Positions 1-4,748 of a DNA stretch of 5,167 bases are shown piece after piece; within the stretch, counting starts at the first letter, position 1, and each line of letters opens with the position of its first letter. Under the pieces are notes generated by a model. It was not told the DNA's origin, ran no database searches, and saw only the letters and a program-made list of their open reading frames with translations. The translations under genes were made by a program, and so were the position numbers. The DNA lies in assembly GCA_027081565.1 (NCBI GenBank), contig JALWKG010000138.1, positions 1 through 5,167 of the forward strand. The letters are read 5' to 3'. This DNA comes from Helicobacteraceae bacterium. GTDB lineage: Bacteria > Campylobacterota > Campylobacteria > Campylobacterales > Sulfurimonadaceae.

Positions 1-402
1 CCACGCCTGGTAGTAGCAAATATAGAACTCTCCTACACCTGTAACAAGCATGTTAATATCATGACCTATGCCAATGAGTTTGCTCAAGTTATCATCAACA
101 TCGTCAACAATGCCATCGATGCACACTTGGATGCCCAAACTGTCGACCCACAGATCTATGTAGAGATCCAAACAGAAAAAAGTAGTATAAAGATCATTAT
201 AAAAGACAATGCAGGTGGGATAGAAGAGAAAAACATCAACCAGATTTTTGAGCCATATTACAGTACTAAAGGAAAAAATGGTACTGGGCTAGGTCTCTAT
301 ATGAGTAAAATAATCATTGAAAAAGAGTTAGGGGGATTACTCTATGCAAACAATGTACATGAGGGGGCAGCCTTTACTATTGAGCTGCCTTTGCAACAGT
401 AA
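1..402 (+). CDS. Sensor histidine kinase, C-terminal HATPase_c domain (5' partial)
   Basis: This is the C-terminal catalytic part of a two-component sensor histidine kinase, which binds ATP and phosphorylates the kinase's own conserved histidine before transfer to a response regulator. The frame is open from base 1, so the ATG at 61 is internal and the true start lies outside the window; 133 residues are visible. Counting from the edge, the N box is at about residues 26-41 (NEFAQVIINIVNNAIDA, with the Mg/ATP-binding Asn37). The G1 box DNAGGI is at 69-74, the F box around FEPYYSTK at 83-90, and the G2 box GTGLGL at 94-99, followed by the usual 'Y-S-K-I-I-E' helix and a final beta strand (FTIELPL). 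All boxes look intact, so the enzyme should be active. The phospho-acceptor His and the sensor domain are missing, so the signal sensed cannot be read. The 3' end overlaps the convergent HIT gene by 26 bp. Confidence 0.93.
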   Translation, partial: PRLVVANIELSYTCNKHVNIMTYANEFAQVIINIVNNAIDAHLDAQTVDPQIYVEIQTEKSSIKIIIKDNAGGIEEKNINQIFEPYYSTKGKNGTGLGLYMSKIIIEKELGGLLYANNVHEGAAFTIELPLQQ

Positions 403-772
403 GGAATTCTTGGTTGATCTGTTCACAAAACTTTTTGAAAGAAGGTAATTCAAGTGTACTTTCTCTCTGTTTCTCACCCCACATTGGTTCAGGAAAAAAA
501 CTGTCATTACTAAAACGTGCCATAACGTGCCAATGCACTTGTGGCACGTAGTTACCAAAAGAGGCAATGTTGATCTTAGTCGGTTGATAGTAGCTTAGCA
601 TCACTTTTTCTATCATAATCACAGCCTCAAGCAGTGCGCTTCTCTCTTCGGCACTACACTCACTAAACTCTTTACGCTTCTCTTGAGCAAAGATCTTCAA
701 CCATGGAATTTCACTCTCTTCGATCTCAACACGTATCAAACTGTCTGCATAGATATTAGTGGACACGGTCAC
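377..772 (-). CDS. HIT-family nucleotide-binding hydrolase/transferase
   Basis: This 131-residue protein belongs to the histidine triad (HIT) superfamily, whose members hydrolyse or transfer nucleotidyl groups on substrates such as Ap4A or AMP-lysine through a histidine nucleophile; it is probably cytosolic. The signature is PQVHWHVMARF at about residues 76-86, followed by a D..FPEP.WG segment typical of a proteobacterial HIT branch. The triad reads Q-V-H-W-H, so the first histidine is Gln while the middle (nucleophilic) and last ones are kept; from memory this is normal for the branch. An N-terminal 'IPWLKIF' segment also fits. The longest frame begins at GTG 770-772, overlapping the upstream gene by 17 bp. 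A second GTG at 764-766 has an AAGAG element about 5 nt upstream and is an equally good start, giving 129 residues. No ATG is available before the conserved domain. It is probably co-transcribed with the 756-1040 gene. The exact substrate cannot be inferred. Confidence 0.88.
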   Translation of the reverse strand: MTVSTNIYADSLIRVEIEESEIPWLKIFAQEKRKEFSECSAEERSALLEAVIMIEKVMLSYYQPTKINIASFGNYVPQVHWHVMARFSNDSFFPEPMWGEKQRESTLELPSFKKFCEQINQEFLTVAKAAQ

Positions 773-1040
773 TCTTACGACGTTTTCTATGACGGCGGTT
801 TCTTTCGTCTACTCTTCTTTCTGAACGTTCTTGACGTCTATCAGTGAGTTGACTTTCATGTTTGAGCTGATTCGCTTTTCTACGCCCTCTTTTACTGACA
901 CGCCTATCTCTAAGTCCAGAACGCTGCTCTTTTTTACGACGATCATTTTTTCCAGAGTAAGGGTTACGTAAATTTACCCATAAAAAAATAACCACAATAG
1001 CACCAAAAAACAGGCCTAATAATTGTTTGTCAAGCTCCAT
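756..1040 (-). CDS. Small membrane protein with Arg-rich cytoplasmic tail, function unknown
   Basis: I do not recognise this 94-residue protein as a named family. Residues 1-6 are short and polar, and residues 7-23 form one strongly hydrophobic segment (LLGLFFGAIVVIFLWV). Residues 31-94 are an extremely basic tail with about 21 Arg and 8 Lys against about 10 Asp/Glu, and no hydrophobic core. Arg-Arg pairs recur at 34, 46, 53, 68, 75, 82 and 87, often as D/E-R-R or N/G-R-R at seven-residue spacing. By the positive-inside rule the tail should be cytoplasmic and the N-terminus periplasmic. The ATG at 1038-1040 follows a GAAGG Shine-Dalgarno 6 nt away and an extended -10 promoter, so this looks like a real expressed gene. 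It overlaps the HIT gene downstream by 17 bp. A tail like this could contact RNA, DNA, ribosomes or anionic lipid, but nothing here decides between them. Confidence 0.78.
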   Translation of the reverse strand: MELDKQLLGLFFGAIVVIFLWVNLRNPYSGKNDRRKKEQRSGLRDRRVSKRGRRKANQLKHESQLTDRRQERSERRVDERNRRHRKRRKSDRVH

Positions 1041-1046
1041 AAATAG

Positions 1047-1051
1047 CCTTC
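1047..1051 (-). promoter_or_regulatory. Ribosome binding site of the Arg-rich membrane protein gene
   Basis: On the minus strand the sequence reads GAAGG, followed by 6 nt and the ATG at 1040. The spacing is good and supports both the start codon and the reality of this small gene. Confidence 0.7.
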
Positions 1052-1071
1052 GATAGTTTTAAATTATTATA

Positions 1072-1080
1072 ATTATAACA
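1072..1080 (-). promoter_or_regulatory. Extended -10 promoter for the membrane protein-HIT unit
   Basis: The minus strand reads TGTTATAAT, a perfect match to an extended -10 box (TGn-TATAAT), with TATAAT at 1072-1077. A transcript would begin near 1065, leaving a 5' leader of about 25 nt before the ATG at 1040. No -35 box is evident, as is usual for sigma70 promoters of Campylobacterota. It lies 43-51 bp downstream of the fabH stop, so the two small genes can be transcribed independently of the fabH operon. Confidence 0.65.
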
Positions 1081-1084
1081 AAAC

Positions 1085-1102
1085 ATACCAACAGTTTGGT
1101 AT
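1085..1102. repeat. Perfect 7-bp inverted repeat with 4-nt loop (operator or weak terminator)
   Basis: Arms ATACCAA (1085-1091) and TTGGTAT (1096-1102) flank the loop CAGT. The repeat sits between the fabH stop and the extended -10 box of the next gene, ending 4 bp short of that box. In the minus direction it is followed by GTTTTGTT, so it could act as a weak intrinsic terminator for the fabH operon. With only two G:C pairs per arm the hairpin is weak, and its place across the -18 to -37 region of the downstream promoter equally suits a repressor or activator site. I cannot choose from sequence alone. Confidence 0.6.
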
Positions 1103-1122
1103 ATATTGATAATAAGAGTGTA

Positions 1123-2118
1123 TTACTTTTGAAGTGGAGAGAAAGGAACTAAGGCAGAACCCCAAGTGAGGCCACCTCCAAAAGCGTCAAGAAGCATCAT
1201 CTCGCCTGCTTTAAGACCACCCGCTTCATAAAGATCATTGATCGCCATAGGGATCGAAGCACCTGAAGTATTTCCATATTTATGTACTGTCAACACCACC
1301 TGATCTTCACGCATTTTCAAAGCATCACCAACTGCTTTAATAATTCGGTAGTTTGCCTGATGTGGAACAAAATGTGCAATATCATCCGAAACAAGATTGT
1401 TGTCTGCTAAGATCTTCACAACATCTTTTGTAAGTGTACGTACCGCTATTTTAAAGGTCTCATTACCCTTCATCTGAATAAAAGACGCTTCTGATTTCAG
1501 TTCGTTTTGGTGGGGGTTACCTGTTCCACCATCGGGTGTCATCAGGAAGTCACCAAGACTACCATCCGCTGCGATATGAAGGTCCATGATAGCCTCTTCT
1601 TTGTTGTCAGTAGCAGAGATAACTGCAGCACCAGCACCATCACCAAACAAGATACACGTACCGCGATCAGTGTAGTCTGTAATCGCAGACATCTTCTCAG
1701 AACCAACGATCAAGATGTTCTTTTTCATACCTGATTCTATGAACGCTTTTGCAATGGCAAGAATGTACACAAAACCGGTACACGCTGCAGAGATATCAAA
1801 AGCAGGTACTTGGTCCAGTCCCATTTTATGAGCTACAACTGTTGCAGTCGATGGCATATTAAAATAGTCTGGAGAGATGGTCGCCATAATGATCATATCG
1901 ATGTCATTTTTTGCAAAACCTGAACGCTCTATAGCCAATTCTGCTGCTTTTACTGCCATATCGGAAGTAGTCTCATTTTCAGCCGCGATACGACGTTCTT
2001 TGATACCTGTACGTTTTGTGATCCACTCATCTGTGGTGTCTACCATGTGAGTCAAGTCTTCATTGCTAAGAATTTTTTCTGGCACATAAGCACCAATAGA
2101 GCGGAAAGCAGCGTACAT
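1123..2118 (-). CDS. fabH: Beta-ketoacyl-ACP synthase III (FabH)
   Basis: FabH condenses acetyl-CoA (or another short acyl-CoA) with malonyl-ACP to give acetoacetyl-ACP and CO2, the committed first condensation of type II fatty-acid synthesis in the cytosol. The 331-residue length is normal for the family. The thiolase-fold catalytic triad is complete: Cys113 in AACTGF, His253 in VPHQAN and Asn283 in GNTSGAS. The N-terminal DEWITKRTGIKERR segment (about 29-43) and the glycine-rich end DAFGGGLTWG (about 311-320) are also typical. The ATG at 2116-2118 overlaps the plsX stop by one base (TAATG), with an AAAGG Shine-Dalgarno about 6 nt upstream inside plsX, so translation is probably coupled. It is the last gene of the ndk-yceD-rpmF-plsX-fabH operon. 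Acyl-CoA chain preference cannot be read from the sequence. Confidence 0.98.
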   Translation of the reverse strand: MYAAFRSIGAYVPEKILSNEDLTHMVDTTDEWITKRTGIKERRIAAENETTSDMAVKAAELAIERSGFAKNDIDMIIMATISPDYFNMPSTATVVAHKMGLDQVPAFDISAACTGFVYILAIAKAFIESGMKKNILIVGSEKMSAITDYTDRGTCILFGDGAGAAVISATDNKEEAIMDLHIAADGSLGDFLMTPDGGTGNPHQNELKSEASFIQMKGNETFKIAVRTLTKDVVKILADNNLVSDDIAHFVPHQANYRIIKAVGDALKMREDQVVLTVHKYGNTSGASIPMAINDLYEAGGLKAGEMMLLDAFGGGLTWGSALVPFSPLQK

Positions 2119-3113
2119 TATTTTCCTTTGTTTTGTTCAGCGAGTGAGCGTTCTATATGCTCATTAACCCCAGTATCAACATAGCGGATCGCTTGAAAGA
2201 TAGCATTTTTAATTGCTTTAGGATTACTTTTACCATGACCAACAATTGCACATCCCTTGATTCCAACAAGTGGCGCACCGCCCTCTTCTGCATAGTCTGT
2301 CTCTTTTTTCAAAAGTTTAAAGACCTTACGCATTAAAAGAGCACCTGTAATCGCAACAGGTGATTTACGGATATAATCTTTCAAGAAGAAAGAGATGGTA
2401 GAAGCAACACCCTCTGCTGTTTTAAGTACAAGGTTTCCAATGAAGCCATCACAAACAACAACATCACATTCACCATTAAAGATATCACTACCTTCAACAT
2501 TGCCAATAAAGCCTTCTGAACCTTCTAATAACTTAAAAGTAGCCTTAGTGACCTCATTACCTTTTGATGCTTCTTCACCATTAGCCAAAAGTCCAACACG
2601 TGGTGTTTCTATACCCATTACATCCTGTGCATAGTACTTGCCAAAAACAGCAAACTGTGCTAAATGCTCAGGACCACAATCTACATTGGCACCAACATCA
2701 AGCATAACTGTACGGTTTTTACCTTTTGAAGGCATTAAGGTTACAAGTGCAGGACGTAGTACATTTTTAAGACGGCCCAAGCGTAAGGTTGCAAGTGTCA
2801 TCGTGGCACCACTGTGTCCAGCAGACACAACACCATCTGCCTCACCTTTTTTGACCATGTCAACAGCCATATAGATAGAGCTTTTTTTACGTTTTAACGC
2901 GTCTGTCGCAGCATCAGACATGCTTATGACATCATCAGTGTCTATTATAGAAATCTTATTTTTATAACCCTTAGGTAACAAAGACAAAATCTCATCTTTT
3001 TTTCCCACTAATATAGCTTCAAACTTACGCTCTTTAAGTGCCTGTATGGTGCCTTTTACAATTGGCTCGGGACCGAAGTCCCCGCCCATTGCGTCAATCG
3101 CAATCTTAACCAT
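2118..3113 (-). CDS. plsX: Phosphate acyltransferase PlsX
   Basis: PlsX converts long-chain acyl-ACP plus phosphate to acyl-phosphate, the donor that PlsY uses to acylate glycerol-3-phosphate at the start of phospholipid synthesis. It is a soluble protein acting at the inner face of the membrane. At 331 residues it is full length, with the family's conserved blocks in order: IDAMGGD at 6-12, SAGHSGA at 97-103, LDVGANVDC at 138-146, LLANGEE at 175-181, CDGFIGN at 221-227, GGAPLVG at 278-284 and GHGKS at 292-296. The ATG at 3111-3113 lies 3 bp beyond the rpmF stop without a clear Shine-Dalgarno, which suggests translational coupling to rpmF. It ends in a one-base overlap with fabH. PlsX and FabH side by side place the entry points of phospholipid and fatty-acid synthesis on one transcript. 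Confidence 0.98.
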   Translation of the reverse strand: MVKIAIDAMGGDFGPEPIVKGTIQALKERKFEAILVGKKDEILSLLPKGYKNKISIIDTDDVISMSDAATDALKRKKSSIYMAVDMVKKGEADGVVSAGHSGATMTLATLRLGRLKNVLRPALVTLMPSKGKNRTVMLDVGANVDCGPEHLAQFAVFGKYYAQDVMGIETPRVGLLANGEEASKGNEVTKATFKLLEGSEGFIGNVEGSDIFNGECDVVVCDGFIGNLVLKTAEGVASTISFFLKDYIRKSPVAITGALLMRKVFKLLKKETDYAEEGGAPLVGIKGCAIVGHGKSNPKAIKNAIFQAIRYVDTGVNEHIERSLAEQNKGK

Positions 3114-3116
3114 TGA

Positions 3117-3266
3117 CTATTTGTACTCGCCAGTAGTTGGGTTGATGTGGTGTGGTAACTTGTATGTACCATCCTTATCTTTAACCGGACGTGCTAGTGT
3201 GATCTTGTAGTGTGTTCTGCGCTTAGCTGAACGTGAGTGTGATACTCGTCTTTTAGGTACTGCCAT
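3117..3266 (-). CDS. rpmF: Large-subunit ribosomal protein bL32
   Basis: This is a 49-residue gene that is easily missed because of its size. It encodes bL32, a small protein of the 50S subunit. The N-terminus MAVPKRRVSHSRSAKRR is the family hallmark, followed by THYKITLARPVKDKDGTYKLPHHINPTTGEYK. This resembles the Campylobacter form as I remember it. There are no cysteines, so it is a zinc-free (C-minus) L32. The ATG at 3264-3266 follows an AAAGGA Shine-Dalgarno located within the end of yceD. Only 2 bp separate it from the yceD stop and 3 bp from the plsX start. The yceD-rpmF-plsX-fabH order is widely conserved in proteobacteria, including E. coli. Confidence 0.97.
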   Translation of the reverse strand: MAVPKRRVSHSRSAKRRTHYKITLARPVKDKDGTYKLPHHINPTTGEYK

Positions 3267-3268
3267 CG

Positions 3269-3628
3269 TTAATTCCTTTCTTGTTTTTTACAGCTTTCAC
3301 AGCTGTGGTAATCATTTTTTATCAATTCGACTTCTGAGTGTATAAACTCGTTTAAGTCTAAGCTCTCTTGTATCTCTACCACATCATAAGTCTCGTTAAA
3401 GCCCTTATAAATGCCGTTTGAGATGAGCAGCTCTATTTTTTCGTTTAACATTGTAGCGAAATCTTCCGCACAAATGTCACAAGTGAGATTAACCTCACCA
3501 CTTAGCACTGCTTTTAGTAGCGCTAAGTTACGCTCAGTGAAGACAACTTCACCTTCTAGCGTGACACCTTCTGCGTCAACTTTAAACGCAGTAGGTGTTG
3601 AAGTAATACGTCTGAACGGTATGTTCAT
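3269..3628 (-). CDS. DUF177 / YceD-family ribosome (23S rRNA) accumulation protein
   Basis: This 119-residue protein matches the DUF177/YceD family, whose E. coli and plant members are needed for normal 23S rRNA accumulation and so for 50S subunit formation. The family call rests on two CxxC motifs (Cys50/Cys53 in LTCDIC and Cys110/Cys113 in SCESC), on the G.V..TERNLALLKAVLSGEV segment before the first motif, on the acidic LDLNEFIHSEVEL stretch in the C-terminal third, and above all on its place immediately before rpmF. It is shorter than E. coli YceD (about 170 residues). The four cysteines could bind zinc, which is inference. The ATG at 3626-3628 is 6 bp after the ndk stop with no good Shine-Dalgarno, suggesting coupled translation. 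The rpmF ribosome binding site lies inside its 3' end. Confidence 0.87.
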   Translation of the reverse strand: MNIPFRRITSTPTAFKVDAEGVTLEGEVVFTERNLALLKAVLSGEVNLTCDICAEDFATMLNEKIELLISNGIYKGFNETYDVVEIQESLDLNEFIHSEVELIKNDYHSCESCKKQERN

Positions 3629-3634
3629 CCGAAA

Positions 3635-4048
3635 TTACGCGATTTCTCTCTCAGCGAAGAAGAAAGCAATCTCTACTGCTGCATTTTCAACAGAGTCAGA
3701 ACCGTGAACAGCGTTAGCATCGATGCTCTCAGCAAAATCAGCACGAATTGTACCAGCTTCTGCTTCTGCAGGGTTAGTTGCGCCCATTAGGTCACGGTTT
3801 TTTTGCATTGCAGACTCACCTTCAAGAACTGTTACAACAACAGGACCAGAGATCATGAACTCAACAAGATCCTTGAAAAAAGGACGCTCAGCATGAACGG
3901 CATAGAATGCTTCAGCATCTTGCTGAGAAAGTTGCAGTTTTTTAGTAGCTGCGATACGAAGACCATTGTCCTCAAAACGAGAAAGGATCTTACCGATCAC
4001 ACCTTTAGCAACTGCGTCTGGCTTGATTATTGATAGTGTACGTTCCAT
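3635..4048 (-). CDS. ndk: Nucleoside diphosphate kinase
   Basis: Ndk transfers the gamma phosphate of ATP to nucleoside diphosphates through a phosphohistidine, keeping NTP and dNTP pools balanced in the cytosol. The protein has 137 residues, the usual bacterial length. The phospho-acceptor is His115 in NAVHGSDS, and other family residues are present: Lys9 in IIKPDAVAKG, Tyr49 in the FYAVHAERPFF segment, and the GATNPAEAEAGTIRADF block at 89-105. The start is the ATG at 4046-4048, because AGGAG stands 6 nt before it. The same frame can be extended to a TTG at 4063, but that would place the Shine-Dalgarno inside the coding sequence. It is the first gene of the five-gene operon, with its own promoter after the ferredoxin terminator. 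Confidence 0.98.
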   Translation of the reverse strand: MERTLSIIKPDAVAKGVIGKILSRFEDNGLRIAATKKLQLSQQDAEAFYAVHAERPFFKDLVEFMISGPVVVTVLEGESAMQKNRDLMGATNPAEAEAGTIRADFAESIDANAVHGSDSVENAAVEIAFFFAEREIA

Positions 4049-4054
4049 GAAGAA

Positions 4055-4059
4055 CTCCT
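4055..4059 (-). promoter_or_regulatory. Ribosome binding site that fixes the ndk start
   Basis: AGGAG on the minus strand lies 6 nt before the ATG at 4048. It settles the start in favour of this ATG over the in-frame TTG at 4063, which would also add five residues absent from other Ndk proteins. Confidence 0.85.
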
Positions 4060-4083
4060 GCAAATATGAAAATTTAGAATGGG

Positions 4084-4089
4084 ATTATA
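4084..4089 (-). promoter_or_regulatory. -10 box of the ndk-yceD-rpmF-plsX-fabH operon promoter
   Basis: The minus strand reads GGTATAAT, with a perfect TATAAT at 4084-4089. Transcription would start near 4077, giving a leader of about 29 nt before the ndk ATG. There is no recognisable -35 box. Instead, upstream T-runs on the minus strand (4115-4123, 4131-4135 and 4142-4149) resemble the T-rich periodic upstream regions of Campylobacterota sigma70 promoters. Confidence 0.65.
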
Positions 4090-4141
4090 CCGAAGAGTTG
4101 TTGTGTTTTAGTTTAAAAAAAAATATATGGAAAAAGTGGTG

Positions 4142-4179
4142 AAAAAAAAGAGTAGAAAAGTATCGGCAAAAGCCGATAC
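4142..4179 (-). terminator. Intrinsic terminator of the ferredoxin gene
   Basis: A perfect 8-bp stem (GTATCGGC / GCCGATAC, 4160-4167 with 4172-4179) has a 4-nt loop. In the minus direction it is followed directly by TTTT and, after a short interruption, by eight more T. It starts 9 bp after the ferredoxin stop codon, so it separates the ferredoxin transcript from the ndk operon. It is not well formed as a terminator in the plus direction. Confidence 0.87.
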
Positions 4180-4187
4180 AAATAGAC

Positions 4188-4547
4188 TTAGTCTACGATG
4201 TTTTCGCGGTTAGCACGAGCTTCATCAGAGATGTCTTCACGGAATGGCATCTCTGCATCTGGATCTTCCAGTACAAAGTCTTTACCATCTACATAGTTAG
4301 GACCGTTAAAGAATGCTTTGTCTTCACCAGCGAATTTGTGATCCCAAGTGATACAACCCTCAGTTGGACATGCAGTTGCACAAGCAGGCTCATCATGATG
4401 ATCAACACACTCTACACATTTGTCTGGATAAACGTAGTAAAGTTCCTCACCCGTTGGGTTATCGTCCTCGTCTACGATCGCTTCTACTGGACACTCGTCG
4501 ATACAAGCGCCACAATTGATACATGTGTCATTAATAAATACTGCCAT
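4188..4547 (-). CDS. fdxA: 2[4Fe-4S] ferredoxin, Alv type, with acidic C-terminal extension
   Basis: This is a 119-residue electron carrier with two [4Fe-4S] clusters. The first motif is Cys9-x2-Cys12-x2-Cys15-x3-Cys19-Pro. The second is Cys44-x2-Cys47-x8-Cys56-x3-Cys60-Pro, with the longer insert between its second and third cysteines that marks Alv-type (Allochromatium-like), usually low-potential, ferredoxins. A ninth cysteine is Cys65. After the core, residues about 70-119 form an acidic, cysteine-free tail. The start is the ATG at 4545-4547, 6 nt after AGGAGA; a longer frame from a TTG at 4586 begins upstream of the predicted transcript. In Campylobacter jejuni the gene at this position next to ndk is fdxA, reported as iron-induced and linked to aerotolerance; I carry the name over by synteny. 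Partner enzymes (such as pyruvate or 2-oxoglutarate:acceptor oxidoreductases) are not in the window. Confidence 0.93.
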   Translation of the reverse strand: MAVFINDTCINCGACIDECPVEAIVDEDDNPTGEELYYVYPDKCVECVDHHDEPACATACPTEGCITWDHKFAGEDKAFFNGPNYVDGKDFVLEDPDAEMPFREDISDEARANRENIVD

Positions 4548-4553
4548 TGTCAG

Positions 4554-4559
4554 TCTCCT
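4554..4559 (-). promoter_or_regulatory. Ribosome binding site that fixes the ferredoxin start
   Basis: AGGAGA on the minus strand lies 6 nt before the ATG at 4547. It supports the short, family-typical N-terminus MAVFINDTCINCG over the in-frame upstream TTG at 4586. Confidence 0.85.
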
Positions 4560-4574
4560 AAAGTAATTTGGGTA

Positions 4575-4583
4575 ACTATAACA
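4575..4583 (-). promoter_or_regulatory. Extended -10 promoter of the ferredoxin gene
   Basis: The minus strand reads TGTTATAGT, an extended -10 box with one mismatch to TATAAT. Transcription would start near 4568, giving a leader of about 20 nt that contains the AGGAGA ribosome binding site. No -35 box is clear. I looked for a palindromic Fur-like or PerR-like operator nearby and saw none that was convincing. Confidence 0.6.
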
Positions 4584-4698
4584 CAAGTACGTTAATTATT
4601 TCTAAAATTCTTGCCTAACTTTTCAGCAATGTTCAAAATGTAACATATTGGAAAAGGCTCCCTATTCATGGGGTTTTGAGATGGGTTATCAGTTAGTT

Positions 4699-4707
4699 AA
4701 AGAGGAG
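4699..4707 (+). promoter_or_regulatory. Strong Shine-Dalgarno-like sequence before an alternative TTG start
   Basis: AAAGAGGAG is the best Shine-Dalgarno match in the right-hand part of the window. It stands 5 nt before a TTG at 4713-4715 that is in frame with the DUF255 gene and would add 12 residues before the ATG at 4749. An in-frame stop (TAA 4698-4700) lies just upstream, so the frame cannot extend further. Use of this start would require a promoter upstream of about 4699, and I see no strong one. Confidence 0.45.
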
Positions 4708-4736
4708 TTTTTTTGTCTTATTTTATTACCTTAGTC

Positions 4737-4742
4737 TATAAT
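4737..4742 (+). promoter_or_regulatory. -10 box immediately before the DUF255 gene
   Basis: A perfect TATAAT is followed by 6 nt and then the ATG at 4749, so transcription would start at or next to the A of the start codon (a leaderless mRNA). A weak -35-like TTGTCT lies 18 bp upstream at 4713-4718 within a T-rich stretch. Confidence 0.5.
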
Positions 4743-4748
4743 AGTGTT

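Noticed and set aside
61..402. Treating the ATG at 61 as the start of a 113-residue kinase-like protein.
   Set aside because: The frame is open to base 1, and the upstream residues continue the ATPase domain just before the N box, so this is an internal methionine of a truncated gene.
337..567. Minus-strand open frame between the kinase and HIT genes.
   Set aside because: It overlaps both the HIT gene in another frame and the kinase gene, with no recognisable domain or ribosome binding site; a chance frame.
2395..2874. Two plus-strand open frames opposite plsX, and a similar one at 1507-1734 opposite fabH.
   Set aside because: They are antisense to highly conserved genes, are Ser/Thr/Pro-rich as expected from reversed codons, and show no start signals.
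3411..4033. Plus-strand open frames opposite yceD and ndk.
   Set aside because: Antisense shadows of confidently identified genes, with no domain or ribosome binding site.
3635..4063. Longer ndk frame starting at TTG 4061-4063 (142 residues).
   Set aside because: The extra codons contain the AGGAG ribosome binding site of the ATG at 4048, and the ATG start gives the standard Ndk N-terminus MERTLSIIKPDAV.
4115..4149. A-runs at 4115-4123, 4131-4135 and 4142-4149 considered as a repeat or phased bent DNA.
   Set aside because: Spacing of about 12-14 bp is not helically phased, and the runs are explained by the ferredoxin terminator T-tract and the T-rich upstream region of the ndk promoter.
4188..4586. 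Longer ferredoxin frame starting at TTG 4584-4586 (132 residues).
   Set aside because: The extension spans the extended -10 box and the AGGAGA ribosome binding site, and the ATG at 4547 gives the family-typical N-terminus.
4338..4595. Plus-strand open frame opposite the ferredoxin gene.
   Set aside because: It lies antisense to the ferredoxin cysteine motifs and runs into the ferredoxin promoter; its composition is not protein-like.
4652..4677. Possible hairpin AAAA..CCC / GGG..TTTT in the ferredoxin-DUF255 intergenic region.
   Set aside because: The arms are short and interrupted by an unequal bulge (GGCT against G), and no gene ends here that would need a terminator; not strong enough to list.
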